A stretch of 27,310 nucleotides of DNA from CAYJFK01 sp964369475 (lineage in GTDB: Bacteria > Bacillota > Clostridia > Oscillospirales > Feifaniaceae): positions 1-27,310 of the forward strand of contig CAYJFK010000029.1 in NCBI GenBank assembly GCA_964369475.1, in the 5' to 3' direction. The notes beneath the pieces are model-generated. The model saw only the letters and a list, made by a program, of their open reading frames with translations, was not told where the DNA came from and searched no databases. Both the position numbers and the translations under genes were made by a program. Each line of letters opens with the position of its first letter. The stretch's first letter is position 1. Below, piece by piece: positions 6,737-13,951 of the stretch.

Positions 6737-7727
6737 CTTTGGAAAAAATTTTAACATTCAGATATTCGGAGAGTCGCACGGCGAGGCGATAGGTGTAGTT
6801 ATAGACGGCCTTGCGGCAGGCATAAAGATAGACGAGAAGGCACTGCTCGACTTCCTCGCACGGCGCAAAACAGGGGGTCTGCTGTCGACCTCGAGAAAAG
6901 AAGCAGACATACCGCACTTTATCTCGGGACTGCGTGACATGGTTACGACAGGAGCGCCCATAACGGCCGTTATACAAAATAGCGACGTTAAGAGTGGCGA
7001 TTATAAAAACCTTGCAAGCATTCCTCGCCCAAGTCATGCCGATTTTGCCGCAATGGAGCGCTTTGGTCAGGCGGCAGATCTTAGAGGGGGCGGAATGTTC
7101 TCTGGCAGACTTACAGCGCCGCTCTGTGTGGCTGGCGGCATTGCCATTCAAATTTTAGAGCGGCAGGGCGTGAAGATAACTTCTGCTATAAAAGAAATTG
7201 GCGGAGAGAGTGACCCCTCCGAAATGGAGAGGCGCATACTGGCGGCAAAGGAAGCTGGCGACTCGGTCGGAGGCATTGTAGAAGTTTCTGTAACAGGGCT
7301 TGAAACAGGTCTTGGCGGCCATATGTTCGACGGAGTGGAAAATAAAATTTCATCAGCCGTTTTTGCGGTACCCGGTGTTAAGGGAATAGAGTTTGGCGCA
7401 GGCTTTGAAGCGGCAAGGATGAAAGGGAGCGAGCACAACGACTGCTACACGGTGGAAAATGGCAAGATTGCCCCAAAAACAAACAATTCGGGCGGCATAG
7501 TGGGCGGTATGACGACAGGTGCACCTATAATATTAAGAGCGGCACTAAAGCCGACACCATCTATCGCTCTCCCTCAAAAGAGCGTAGATATAAACACAAT
7601 GAAAGAGTGCGACCTTATAATAAAAGGGCGGCACGATCCGTGCATAGTAATAAGGGCGACCCCTGCCTTAGAAGCGGCGGCGGCTCTTGCTATATTAGAT
7701 ATTATATTAAGTGGGAGGAAAAAATAA
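6726..7727 (+). CDS. aroC: Chorismate synthase
   Basis: This FMN-dependent enzyme eliminates phosphate from EPSP to form chorismate, shikimate step 7. I place the start at TTG 6726, not at the upstream GTG 6717: GGAGG (6713-6717) lies 8 bases before the TTG but overlaps the GTG, and the resulting MSFNFGKNFNIQIFGESHG fits the normal family N-terminus. That gives 333 residues, somewhat short for the family. Signatures are GESHGEAIGVVIDG, RRKTGGLLSTSRKE, RPSHADF, DLRGGGMFSGRLTAPL, TNNSGGIVGGMTTGAPI and the C-terminal GRHDPCIVIRATPALEA. The first 11 bases overlap the end of aroA, and its TAA shares one base with the pheA ATG. Confidence 0.95.
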   Translation: MSFNFGKNFNIQIFGESHGEAIGVVIDGLAAGIKIDEKALLDFLARRKTGGLLSTSRKEADIPHFISGLRDMVTTGAPITAVIQNSDVKSGDYKNLASIPRPSHADFAAMERFGQAADLRGGGMFSGRLTAPLCVAGGIAIQILERQGVKITSAIKEIGGESDPSEMERRILAAKEAGDSVGGIVEVSVTGLETGLGGHMFDGVENKISSAVFAVPGVKGIEFGAGFEAARMKGSEHNDCYTVENGKIAPKTNNSGGIVGGMTTGAPIILRAALKPTPSIALPQKSVDINTMKECDLIIKGRHDPCIVIRATPALEAAAALAILDIILSGRKK

Positions 7728-8902
7728 TGGACTATACAAAGACAAACGAGATGAGCGACGAGCTTTCGGGCTATCGTAGCGAGATAGACAGCATAGACGA
7801 GCAGCTAATCAAGCTCTTTGCAAGGCGCATGGAAGTTACGACAAATGTGGGCAAATACAAGCTTGCCAAGGGTATGCAGGTGCTCGACCGTTCACGTGAA
7901 AGAGAAGTGTTATCAAAGCGTTCGGCAGGCCTTCCATCGCCGCTCGACTCCAATGTGCGCAGACTTATGAGCACAATTATGGAGATGAGCAGGGCAGGGC
8001 AGTCGATACTTATGGCAAAGGATGCACCACTTGTATGCGAGGTAAACACAGCGATAGAGGGTTCGCCAAGAAAACTGCCAAAATCGGCAACGGTAGCCTG
8101 TCAAGGTATAGAGGGATCCTACTCCTCCATTGCGGCAGACAAGCTATTTACAGGTGCCGAAATAGTATTTATGGACAGTTTCGAAGGCGTTGCAAGAGCT
8201 GTGCGCAGTGGCCTGTGCGACTTTGGCGTTTTGCCGATCGAGAACAATGTTCACGGCTCTGTCGGCGCTGTCTATGACATAATGCGAGATCTTCGTTTTT
8301 CCATAGTCCAGAGTTTTAGAATGAGAATAGATCACTGCCTTGCCGTAAAGGAAGGCGTGAAAGAGAGCGAGATAACAACAATTTTATCCCACGAACAGGC
8401 ACTGGGCCAGTGCGGCGAGTTCTTGAAAGGGCTAAAAGATGTTGAAGTGAAGGTATGCGAAAATACAGCGGTCGCCGCTCGCATGGCGGCAGAGAGCGAT
8501 CAGCGTGGTGTGGCGGCAATTTGTTCGTCGGACTGCGGCAAAATTTATGGGCTCGACCTAATAAGGAGAGACATACAAAATAGCGACAACAACTTCACAC
8601 GATTTGTTGTAATAGCTCGTGACTTGCTTGTCTTTGAAGGTGCAGACAAGGCGAGCATTATGTTTAGCGTTGCGCATAAGCCGGGCAGTCTGTACGAGGT
8701 AATCTCACGCTTTGCATCGGCAGGTCTTAACATAACAAAGCTTGAAAGTCGCCCAATTCCTGGACGTGATTTCGAGTTCCGTTTCCACCTCGATGTCGAT
8801 GCCGACTGCCGAGACCAAAACACCCTCGCCCTCATTGCAAGCCTTGAGGAGTGCACGGAAGAATTTGTTTTCCTCGGCGCATATCCGGAAAGGGGCGCAT
8901 AA
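7727..8902 (+). CDS. pheA: Bifunctional chorismate mutase / prephenate dehydratase (P-protein)
   Basis: This protein converts chorismate to prephenate and then to phenylpyruvate, the phenylalanine branch. The ATG at 7727 is chosen because GGGAGG lies 8 bases upstream and TAATG links it to aroC. The 391 residues contain an AroQ-type chorismate mutase (about 12-95: RSEIDSIDEQLIKLFARRM, VGKYKLAKG, RSRE), then a dehydratase domain (about 120-300: CQGIEGSYSS, GVLPIENNVHGSVG, SHEQALGQC, and the catalytic NNFTRF motif). A C-terminal ACT domain (about 310-388) includes GSLYEVISRFA and LESRP, the Phe-binding region. Feedback inhibition by phenylalanine is therefore expected. No other mutase is visible, so this one probably also feeds prephenate to TyrA. 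Confidence 0.95.
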   Translation: MDYTKTNEMSDELSGYRSEIDSIDEQLIKLFARRMEVTTNVGKYKLAKGMQVLDRSREREVLSKRSAGLPSPLDSNVRRLMSTIMEMSRAGQSILMAKDAPLVCEVNTAIEGSPRKLPKSATVACQGIEGSYSSIAADKLFTGAEIVFMDSFEGVARAVRSGLCDFGVLPIENNVHGSVGAVYDIMRDLRFSIVQSFRMRIDHCLAVKEGVKESEITTILSHEQALGQCGEFLKGLKDVEVKVCENTAVAARMAAESDQRGVAAICSSDCGKIYGLDLIRRDIQNSDNNFTRFVVIARDLLVFEGADKASIMFSVAHKPGSLYEVISRFASAGLNITKLESRPIPGRDFEFRFHLDVDADCRDQNTLALIASLEECTEEFVFLGAYPERGA

Positions 8903-10119
8903 TGTACGGTCTTGTCGGCTACCCCTTGGGTCACAGCTTTTCGCCAAGCCTTCATAAAATGCTGTGGAATTGCGACAATTATGCCCTTTTTTCCTTAGAA
9001 GAAGATGCGGCAAAGCAGTTTTTTAAAAATCGCAATTTTTCGGGGGTAAATGTTACAATTCCATATAAAAAGCTCGCCCTTGCATCGTGCGATGTAGTAG
9101 ACGAGAGGGCGGCAAAGATAGGCGCTGTTAACACCGTTGTAAACAAGGGCGGCATACTACACGGATACAATACCGATTACAGCGGCCTGATGTGGTGCAT
9201 AAAACGTGCCGACATCGAAGTAAAAGGTCAAAAGGTGCTTATACTTGGCTCGGGCGCAACCTCAGGCACTGCCAAAGCTGTAATAGAGGACATGGGAGCT
9301 CGTGAAATTGTTATAATTTCACGTAGCGGCGAGCACAACTACGATAATATAGACCGCCACTCCGACTGCGATGTAATTGTAAACACAACCCCTGTCGGCA
9401 TGTCGCCAAATGTAGAGGGCATGGCGGTAGACCCTGCAAATTTCCCTTTGCTAAAGGGGGTTGTCGATGTGGTCTACAACCCACTCGAAACGGCACTTGT
9501 CGCAAGGGCAAAGAGCCTTGGCATTAAGGCTGTAACAGGCCTTGCCATGCTCGTAGGCCAAGCGGCAGAGGCGGCAGAACACTTTAGCGGTAGTGTTATA
9601 GAGGCGAGCAGAACAGAAGAATGCCTTGATTTGCTCGACAAAAGCCGTCGCAACATAGTAATAGTAGGAATGCCGGGTAGCGGCAAGACGACTGTCGGGC
9701 GGCTTGTGGCAGATATGCTAAATCGGGAGTTTTTGGACTTAGACGAGGACATAGAAAACCACACAGGCATGTTTGCGGGCGACATAATAGAGCGCCACGG
9801 CGAGCCCCATTTCAGGGAGATAGAATCAGAGCGTATGAAACTTGCCGGGCTCAAAGGCGGAATTGTAATAGCGACGGGCGGCGGCACTGTTTTGAAAGAG
9901 CAAAACAGGCAAGCAATGCGGCAAAATGGCCGTGTGTACTTTCTAAAACGTGACATAAAAGAGCTTGCCACAGAAGGTCGCCCACTGTCAAAAGGCGGTG
10001 CACTTGAACAAATGTGGGAGATGCGCAGACCGATATACGAGGAGGTATGCGATGTCGAACTGTCGGGTGCGAGCGCATCGGAAGTGGCAAGTGTTATAGC
10101 AAAGGAGTGGCAAGAGTGA
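8902..10119 (+). CDS. aroE/aroK: Fused shikimate dehydrogenase - shikimate kinase
   Basis: One 405-residue reading frame carries shikimate steps 4 and 5. Residues 1 to about 240 are AroE: GYPLGHSFSPSLHKML (shikimate-binding Ser pair), NVTIPYKK (catalytic Lys), NTDYSG, the cofactor loop GSGATSGTAKA, VNTTPVGMSPN and GLAMLVGQAAEA. From about 250 follows AroK: Walker A GMPGSGKT (256-263), DLDEDIE, the FREIE substrate segment, ATGGGTV and the GRPL lid motif. The ATG at 8902 makes a TAATG overlap with pheA. The short linker SRTEECLDLLDKSRRN joins the domains with no internal stop or obvious restart. Fusion could channel shikimate directly to the kinase. No separate aroE or aroK is present in the window. 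Confidence 0.94.
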   Translation: MYGLVGYPLGHSFSPSLHKMLWNCDNYALFSLEEDAAKQFFKNRNFSGVNVTIPYKKLALASCDVVDERAAKIGAVNTVVNKGGILHGYNTDYSGLMWCIKRADIEVKGQKVLILGSGATSGTAKAVIEDMGAREIVIISRSGEHNYDNIDRHSDCDVIVNTTPVGMSPNVEGMAVDPANFPLLKGVVDVVYNPLETALVARAKSLGIKAVTGLAMLVGQAAEAAEHFSGSVIEASRTEECLDLLDKSRRNIVIVGMPGSGKTTVGRLVADMLNREFLDLDEDIENHTGMFAGDIIERHGEPHFREIESERMKLAGLKGGIVIATGGGTVLKEQNRQAMRQNGRVYFLKRDIKELATEGRPLSKGGALEQMWEMRRPIYEEVCDVELSGASASEVASVIAKEWQE

Positions 10120-10538
10120 AGATTGTCGTTATAAACGGCCCGAACATCAACATGCTCGGCATAAGAGAGCCCGAGATATACGGCGGCAAGACCTATAAAG
10201 ATCTTGTAGAGCTAATAGAAGGGCACTGCAACTCGAGCGGCATAGAGGTCGAGTGCAAGCAATCCAATCACGAGGGCGATTTGGTAGACTATATCCAAAG
10301 CGCAATTGGCGCTGACGGAATTGTTATAAATCCTGCAGCCTATACCCACACATCGATTGCGCTATTAGACGCTCTAAAAGCTGTCGGAGTGCGGACGGTA
10401 GAGGTGCATATATCGGATGTCGATGCAAGGGAGGATTTTAGAAAGCTCTCTTATATCGGAATGGCATGTGAGCACAGGATAAAGGGCAAGGGGTTTGATG
10501 GGTATATCGAGGCCATAGAGTATCTTAGAAATAGATAG
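10116..10538 (+). CDS. aroQ: 3-dehydroquinate dehydratase, type II
   Basis: This small dodecameric-type dehydratase converts 3-dehydroquinate to 3-dehydroshikimate, shikimate step 3. The start is GTG 10116, with AAGGAG 9 bases upstream and a GTGA overlap with the preceding gene; longer in-frame starts lie inside aroE-aroK and have no support. The 140-residue product shows INGPNINMLGIREPEIYGG (catalytic Tyr), CKQSNHEGDLVD, INPAAYTHTSIALLDAL (Asn and catalytic His) and VEVHISDVDAREDFR. It completes the seven-step pathway and is the last gene of the operon. A structured region and stem-loops follow. Confidence 0.96.
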   Translation: MKIVVINGPNINMLGIREPEIYGGKTYKDLVELIEGHCNSSGIEVECKQSNHEGDLVDYIQSAIGADGIVINPAAYTHTSIALLDALKAVGVRTVEVHISDVDAREDFRKLSYIGMACEHRIKGKGFDGYIEAIEYLRNR

Positions 10539-10561
10539 GATACGCCAAAGGAAAATATAAT

Positions 10562-10656
10562 GTAAAGCTCTCGGAAGACGGGAGACCCTATAAGGTGAAT
10601 TTCTGTGCTAAAAGTTATAATTAGCTAAGAGAAATTACTTTCTTCAAAAGCTTTAC
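10562..10656. other. Unexplained structured element downstream of aroQ
   Basis: The ends GTAAAGCT (10562-10569) and AGCTTTAC (10649-10656) are perfect 8-bp complements enclosing 79 bases. A second potential hairpin, CTCTCG (10568-10573) with CGGGAG (10579-10584), has a 5-base loop and overlaps the closing helix. No tRNA T-loop and no riboswitch core that I know is present. It may be the 3' UTR of the aro operon or a small RNA. Function is unknown. Confidence 0.35.
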
Positions 10657-10657
10657 G

Positions 10658-10698
10658 ACGGCCAAAAGGACAGAACGAAGTTCTGTCCTTTTGGCCGT
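10658..10698. terminator. 19-bp perfect stem-loop after the aro operon
   Basis: Arms 10658-10676 and 10680-10698 are perfectly complementary over 19 bases with a 3-base loop (GAA). This is very stable, but it is not followed by a U tract on the plus strand, so it may act as a transcript-end stabiliser or as a terminator for either side. Confidence 0.5.
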
Positions 10699-10700
10699 TA

Positions 10701-10741
10701 GGGGGGGCTACCACCAAAAAAAATTTAGTAGCAGCCCCCCC
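10701..10741. repeat. G7/C7 inverted repeat next to the assembly gap
   Basis: GGGGGGGCT (10701-10709) and AGCCCCCCC (10733-10741) form a 9-bp stem whose loop contains an A run. Read on the minus strand it would be a GC stem after an oligo-U-bearing loop at the 3' side of the SDR gene. Such homopolymer hairpins often break sequencing reads, which fits the gap that follows. Confidence 0.5.
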
Positions 10742-10905
10742 AGTTAAATATAAAAAAAAAATCAACGTGATAAGCCCAGTTGTCGACCCCCCCCNNNNNN
10801 NNNNTTTTTTCTTTTGGGGGTTTATGAAAAAAAAATATTTGTTGTGTTAGCCCCCCCTGTTAATTATAAAAACTACATCTCGGTGATAAGCCCTGTTCTC
10901 GACCC
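10716..10905. other. Assembly gap (10 N) flanked by two versions of one sequence
   Basis: N bases occupy 10795-10804. The left flank (about 10716-10788) is an error-rich copy of the right flank (about 10827-10905): both run A-run, C7 tract, GTTAA.TATAAAA, then GTGATAAGCCC.GTT.TCGACCC. The right copy encodes the intact C-terminus of the SDR protein. The left copy most probably is the low-quality end of one contig that should overlap the other. Bases 10539-10872 contain no credible gene. Confidence 0.7.
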
Positions 10906-11658
10906 GAGCCCCATTGTAGCATCTATTATTGCGCCATGCATCAATGTCGACTCATCGAGCATTAGCTTGCAAAGCCAAAAGGCAACTTCTTCGGGCTGGA
11001 TAAAGCGCTTTTTCGCCATAGCGGCGGCAAAGTCTGCCTTTTCCGCCTCTGTCATGCCCTTTAGCGTGCTCGAATAAAACATTGGAGTCTCGACAGCGCC
11101 GGGGCAAACGGCAAATACATCTATCGGGGTCTGCGCATTTTCGGCGGCGAGCTGTTTTGCCATAAATGCGACTGCCGCCTTGCTCATGCCGTCGCTCATC
11201 GTGAATTTGGGGAATGCCGCAATGCCTCCGCCGACAGACGACATAAAGACAAGTTTTGTTTTGGAGGTTTTTGCCTTTAACATTTCCTCCATTTTCTTGT
11301 AAATCCAAAGTGGCCCTAAGGAATTGACGGTAATCATAGCAAGATCGTTTGCCGCCCCGAGTGAACTGTCCTGCTCGGCATATTCCTTAACGGTGCCAGA
11401 GCCCAAAGCCGCATTAAATATAACGCCGTGCCACTCGTGCTGGGTTAAAAAATCGGCCGCCATTATCTCCTCTAAAATACCCTGATCGAGCTTATGAGCA
11501 AAGACAACCCCCTTATACTGCTCGCAAAGCTCGTCTGCAACCTTGGCAGAGCGCCTATATGTAAGGTGCACCTCGTACCCCTCCTCGGCCAGCATCTTAA
11601 CGGTAGCAAGCCCGACACCCTGAGTGCCGCCCGTTACAAGAACCTTCTTTTTATCCAT
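10873..11658 (-). CDS. Short-chain dehydrogenase/reductase-like protein lacking the catalytic Tyr
   Basis: This 261-residue protein has the SDR Rossmann fold: TGGTQGVG nucleotide loop (residues 9-16), NAALG (82-86, the NNAG-like position), a catalytic-type Asn112 and Ser140/141 in FMSSVGGG. The YxxxK active site reads DGMSK (156-160), so the catalytic Tyr is Asp while the Lys is kept. The codon at 11191-11193 is GAC; a TAC would need only one base change. It may be a non-oxidoreductase SDR, an enzyme with altered chemistry, or carry a mutation or sequence error. The start has AGGAGGG about 8 bases upstream and its own promoter. No neighbour suggests a pathway. Its 3' end lies 68 bases from an assembly gap. 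Confidence 0.8.
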   Translation of the reverse strand: MDKKKVLVTGGTQGVGLATVKMLAEEGYEVHLTYRRSAKVADELCEQYKGVVFAHKLDQGILEEIMAADFLTQHEWHGVIFNAALGSGTVKEYAEQDSSLGAANDLAMITVNSLGPLWIYKKMEEMLKAKTSKTKLVFMSSVGGGIAAFPKFTMSDGMSKAAVAFMAKQLAAENAQTPIDVFAVCPGAVETPMFYSSTLKGMTEAEKADFAAAMAKKRFIQPEEVAFWLCKLMLDESTLMHGAIIDATMGLGSRTGLITEM

Positions 11659-11692
11659 TTTCTTCGCCCTCCTTTTATTGTTATTATGTTTT

Positions 11693-11722
11693 ACTATACA
11701 TCAATTTGCATAAACTTGTCAA
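11693..11722 (-). promoter_or_regulatory. Promoter of the SDR gene
   Basis: On the minus strand TTGACA (11717-11722) is followed after 18 bases by TATAGT (11693-11698). It starts immediately beyond the gpx terminator, so the SDR gene is transcribed on its own. Confidence 0.7.
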
Positions 11723-11723
11723 G

Positions 11724-11754
11724 AAAAAAGCTGTGACAGAAACCCTGCCACAGC
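11724..11754 (-). terminator. Terminator after the glutathione peroxidase gene
   Basis: On the minus strand GCTGTGGCAG pairs with CTGTCACAGC (11745-11754 with 11730-11739), with one internal mismatch, and a run of six U follows. The gap upstream (11755-11838) also holds a second AT-rich hairpin (about 11770-11791) and a tandem repeat. Confidence 0.8.
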
Positions 11755-11803
11755 CCATACAGTATACTATAAAAATTGCAAAGCAATTTTTTCACCACAG
11801 CTC

Positions 11804-11839
11804 TTAGTTCTTACTTCTTAGCTCTTACTTCTTAGTTAC
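11804..11839. repeat. 14-bp tandem repeat, about 2.5 copies
   Basis: TTAGTTCTTACTTC (11804-11817) is followed directly by TTAGCTCTTACTTC (11818-11831) and by a partial third copy, TTAGTTAC (11832-11839). The array abuts the stop codon of gpx, so the 3' end of that gene overlaps the last partial unit. Confidence 0.7.
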
Positions 11840-12387
11840 TAAAGATATTTTGCAATCTCTTTTTCCATAATGGCAATATCATCGACAGGCTCGAACCTCT
11901 TAACGACATTTCCGTCACGGTCGACGAGGAACTTTGTGAAATTCCACTTGATGTCGGGAGTCTTGTCGTAGTCAGGGTTTTGCTTCGAGAACATCGCCTT
12001 AAGTTTGTCGTTTAGTGGGTGGTCGGGATTGTTAAATCCCTCAAATCCCTTTTGCGACTTTAGATATTCAAAGAGGGGATCGCTACCTTCGCCGTTGACA
12101 TTTACCTTGGAATAGATCTCGTAAGGCGTTTGATATTTTGTGGCGCAAAATACGCATATCTCGTCGTCGGAACCGGGTGCTTGCTCACCAAACTGATTAC
12201 AGGGGAAGTCGAGCACTTCGAAACCCTTGTCGTTATACTTTGTATAAAGATCACCAAGGTCTTTGTACTGAGGGGTAAAACCGCAGTCGGTAGCAGTATT
12301 GGCAATTAGCATTACCTTGCCTTTGAAATCCCCGATAGACTGCATACTGCCATCTGTCTTTTTTACGTTAAAATCATAAATTCCCAT
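11839..12387 (-). CDS. gpx: Glutathione peroxidase family (thiol peroxidase)
   Basis: This protein reduces hydroperoxides, in bacteria usually with thioredoxin rather than glutathione. The start is the ATG at 12385-12387, with AGGAGG about 9 bases upstream; the longer frame to 12444 lacks a ribosome site. The 182 residues contain NTATDCGFTPQY with the peroxidatic Cys35 (Cys, not selenocysteine), FPCNQFG with Gln65, WNFTKFLVDRDG with Trp148-Asn149, and a Cys at 81 (VFCATKY) at the position of the usual resolving Cys. The catalytic Cys-Gln-Trp-Asn set is therefore complete. It has its own promoter and terminator, so it is probably a single-gene unit for oxidative-stress defence in an anaerobe. 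Confidence 0.92.
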   Translation of the reverse strand: MGIYDFNVKKTDGSMQSIGDFKGKVMLIANTATDCGFTPQYKDLGDLYTKYNDKGFEVLDFPCNQFGEQAPGSDDEICVFCATKYQTPYEIYSKVNVNGEGSDPLFEYLKSQKGFEGFNNPDHPLNDKLKAMFSKQNPDYDKTPDIKWNFTKFLVDRDGNVVKRFEPVDDIAIMEKEIAKYL

Positions 12388-12432
12388 TTTTTCTTTCCTC
12401 CTGTAAGTTAATAATAATTCGGCTATACACTT

Positions 12433-12461
12433 ATAATAAACCAAAAACAGGAGATTATCAA
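12433..12461 (-). promoter_or_regulatory. Likely promoter of gpx
   Basis: On the minus strand TTGATA (12456-12461) and TATTAT (12433-12438) are 17 bases apart, ending about 45 bases before the gpx ATG. Confidence 0.55.
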
Positions 12462-12523
12462 TAATTTAACAGTATAATTTACAAAATATTCATACTATAC
12501 AAAAATTGTTGAAATTACAAAAA

Positions 12524-13933
12524 CTATGACTGTACATTCTCTATAAGCCAAACAAATGCCTTGGCACAATGAATAAATGCATCTATCGAACACTTCTCGT
12601 CGGTCCTATGAGCGTTGGACTCTATATGACATTCATATACAGGCCTAAAACGCATACAAGTGCCGCAAATCTTGTCGAAATATTGGCAATCCGTGCCGCC
12701 CGTTACAATAAATGGCACGGTAAGTGCCTCAGGATAGAACTTCGAAACCATGTCGGCCACCTTCTTAAAGCCGTATGTATCATATCCTGACACCTTAGAG
12801 GGCTCCATACCCCTTACAAGAGTGCACTCGACATCTATTCCCTCGACAGCTTTTTTGCAATGGTCAAGCACGTCCTCCGTGCTGTCGTTTGGAGCAAGGC
12901 GGAAGTTTATTGTCGCTGTAACATCTTGCGTTAGCACGTTAGGTGCAATGGAACTGCCCTCGAGCATTGTCGGCGCTGTTGTCGTGTGCACAAGTGGGGC
13001 GAGCTTGTCGTTTGCATAAAGGTAGTTAACAAATGCCTCGGGGTCATTGTCGATATTGTCTACAAGAGATTTTACCTCTGGGTCTGTAATGTGCTCTTTA
13101 ATATCCTTAAAGAACTGCCCGACAGGTCCCCAAAGTGTCGGCTTAAACTGATCTGCCTCTATTGCCGCAACACCTGCACAGACCTTGCCAAGCGAAGTGC
13201 TTTTGCCGGGCAGAGAGGAGTGACCACCCTTGGACTTTGCTGTTATTGCAATGTCGGCGTAGCCCTTTTCAAAGACAGATACCTGAGCAATGGTAAGCCC
13301 ATTTGCGCCATACTTATTTGCATCGACAAATCCGCCGCCCTCGTCTACAACAAACTCGAGCTCGACACCTCTACTCTCGAGCAGGTCTGCAATTGCCTTA
13401 GAGCCGTATGGATTCATGGTTTCTTCGTCGTGACCAAAGCAGAAGTATATCCCCCTCTTTGGCTTAAAGCCCTTGGAGAGGAGATACTCCATTGCGGCAA
13501 GCTCTGCCACTACTTGGCACTTTGTATCGGTAGCCCCAAGCCCCCAAATAAGCCCTTCATGCACAGTGCCCGACCACGGGTCGAACTTCCAGTCCTTTTC
13601 TGTACCGGGGACAACAGGTACTGTGTCAAGATGACTCATCATTAGCATTGGCTTTAAACTTTTGTCGCTACCCTCCATGTGAAAGAGTAAGCTCCATTCG
13701 TTTACTACCTCTTTTGTCATGTGTGTGTGAACATGTGGAAAGCACTTTTCAAAGTGCGCATGAAGCCCCTTAAAGCCCTCGTCGCTCATTTTGGATATGT
13801 CGGCAAAGGACACCGTATTATATGTAATAGCGCCTGTAAGGGCATCAATAGCCCCCTGAAAATCAAAATCGGGGTAGCTATCCTTAGCACCTGCAAATTT
13901 TGCTATTGTTTCGTCTGTATATGTGTAAGACAT
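12524..13933 (-). CDS. M20-family metallopeptidase (dipeptidase/aminoacylase type)
   Basis: This 469-residue protein carries the two-zinc centre of M20 hydrolases: MSHLDTVPV (His101, Asp103), GLGATDTK (bridging Asp136), HDEE (general base Glu170 and ligand Glu171), VVDEGG (Asp197) and a C-terminal His442 in NAHRTDE. An insertion of roughly 200 residues between the catalytic halves (starting near GYADIAITAKSKGGHSS) is the usual dimerisation domain. There is no signal peptide, so it acts in the cytoplasm. Its ATG lies 18 bases after the ABC ATPase gene with GGAGGAG upstream, which makes it the fourth gene of that operon. I infer that it cleaves a peptide or N-acyl amino acid brought in by the transporter. 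The exact substrate cannot be read from sequence. Confidence 0.9.
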   Translation of the reverse strand: MSYTYTDETIAKFAGAKDSYPDFDFQGAIDALTGAITYNTVSFADISKMSDEGFKGLHAHFEKCFPHVHTHMTKEVVNEWSLLFHMEGSDKSLKPMLMMSHLDTVPVVPGTEKDWKFDPWSGTVHEGLIWGLGATDTKCQVVAELAAMEYLLSKGFKPKRGIYFCFGHDEETMNPYGSKAIADLLESRGVELEFVVDEGGGFVDANKYGANGLTIAQVSVFEKGYADIAITAKSKGGHSSLPGKSTSLGKVCAGVAAIEADQFKPTLWGPVGQFFKDIKEHITDPEVKSLVDNIDNDPEAFVNYLYANDKLAPLVHTTTAPTMLEGSSIAPNVLTQDVTATINFRLAPNDSTEDVLDHCKKAVEGIDVECTLVRGMEPSKVSGYDTYGFKKVADMVSKFYPEALTVPFIVTGGTDCQYFDKICGTCMRFRPVYECHIESNAHRTDEKCSIDAFIHCAKAFVWLIENVQS

Positions 13934-13951
13934 AATATCTCTCCTCCAAAA

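Noticed and set aside
10562..10656. tRNA (including a selenocysteine-type tRNA of about 95 bases)
   Set aside because: The 8-bp closing stem and length are suggestive, but there is no GGTTCGA-like T-loop, no proper anticodon arm and no CCA context.
12986..13645. 219-codon plus-strand ORF
   Set aside because: It is antisense to the M20 peptidase gene, which has complete catalytic motifs; the plus-strand translation is Cys-rich and low in recognisable motifs, as expected for a shadow frame.
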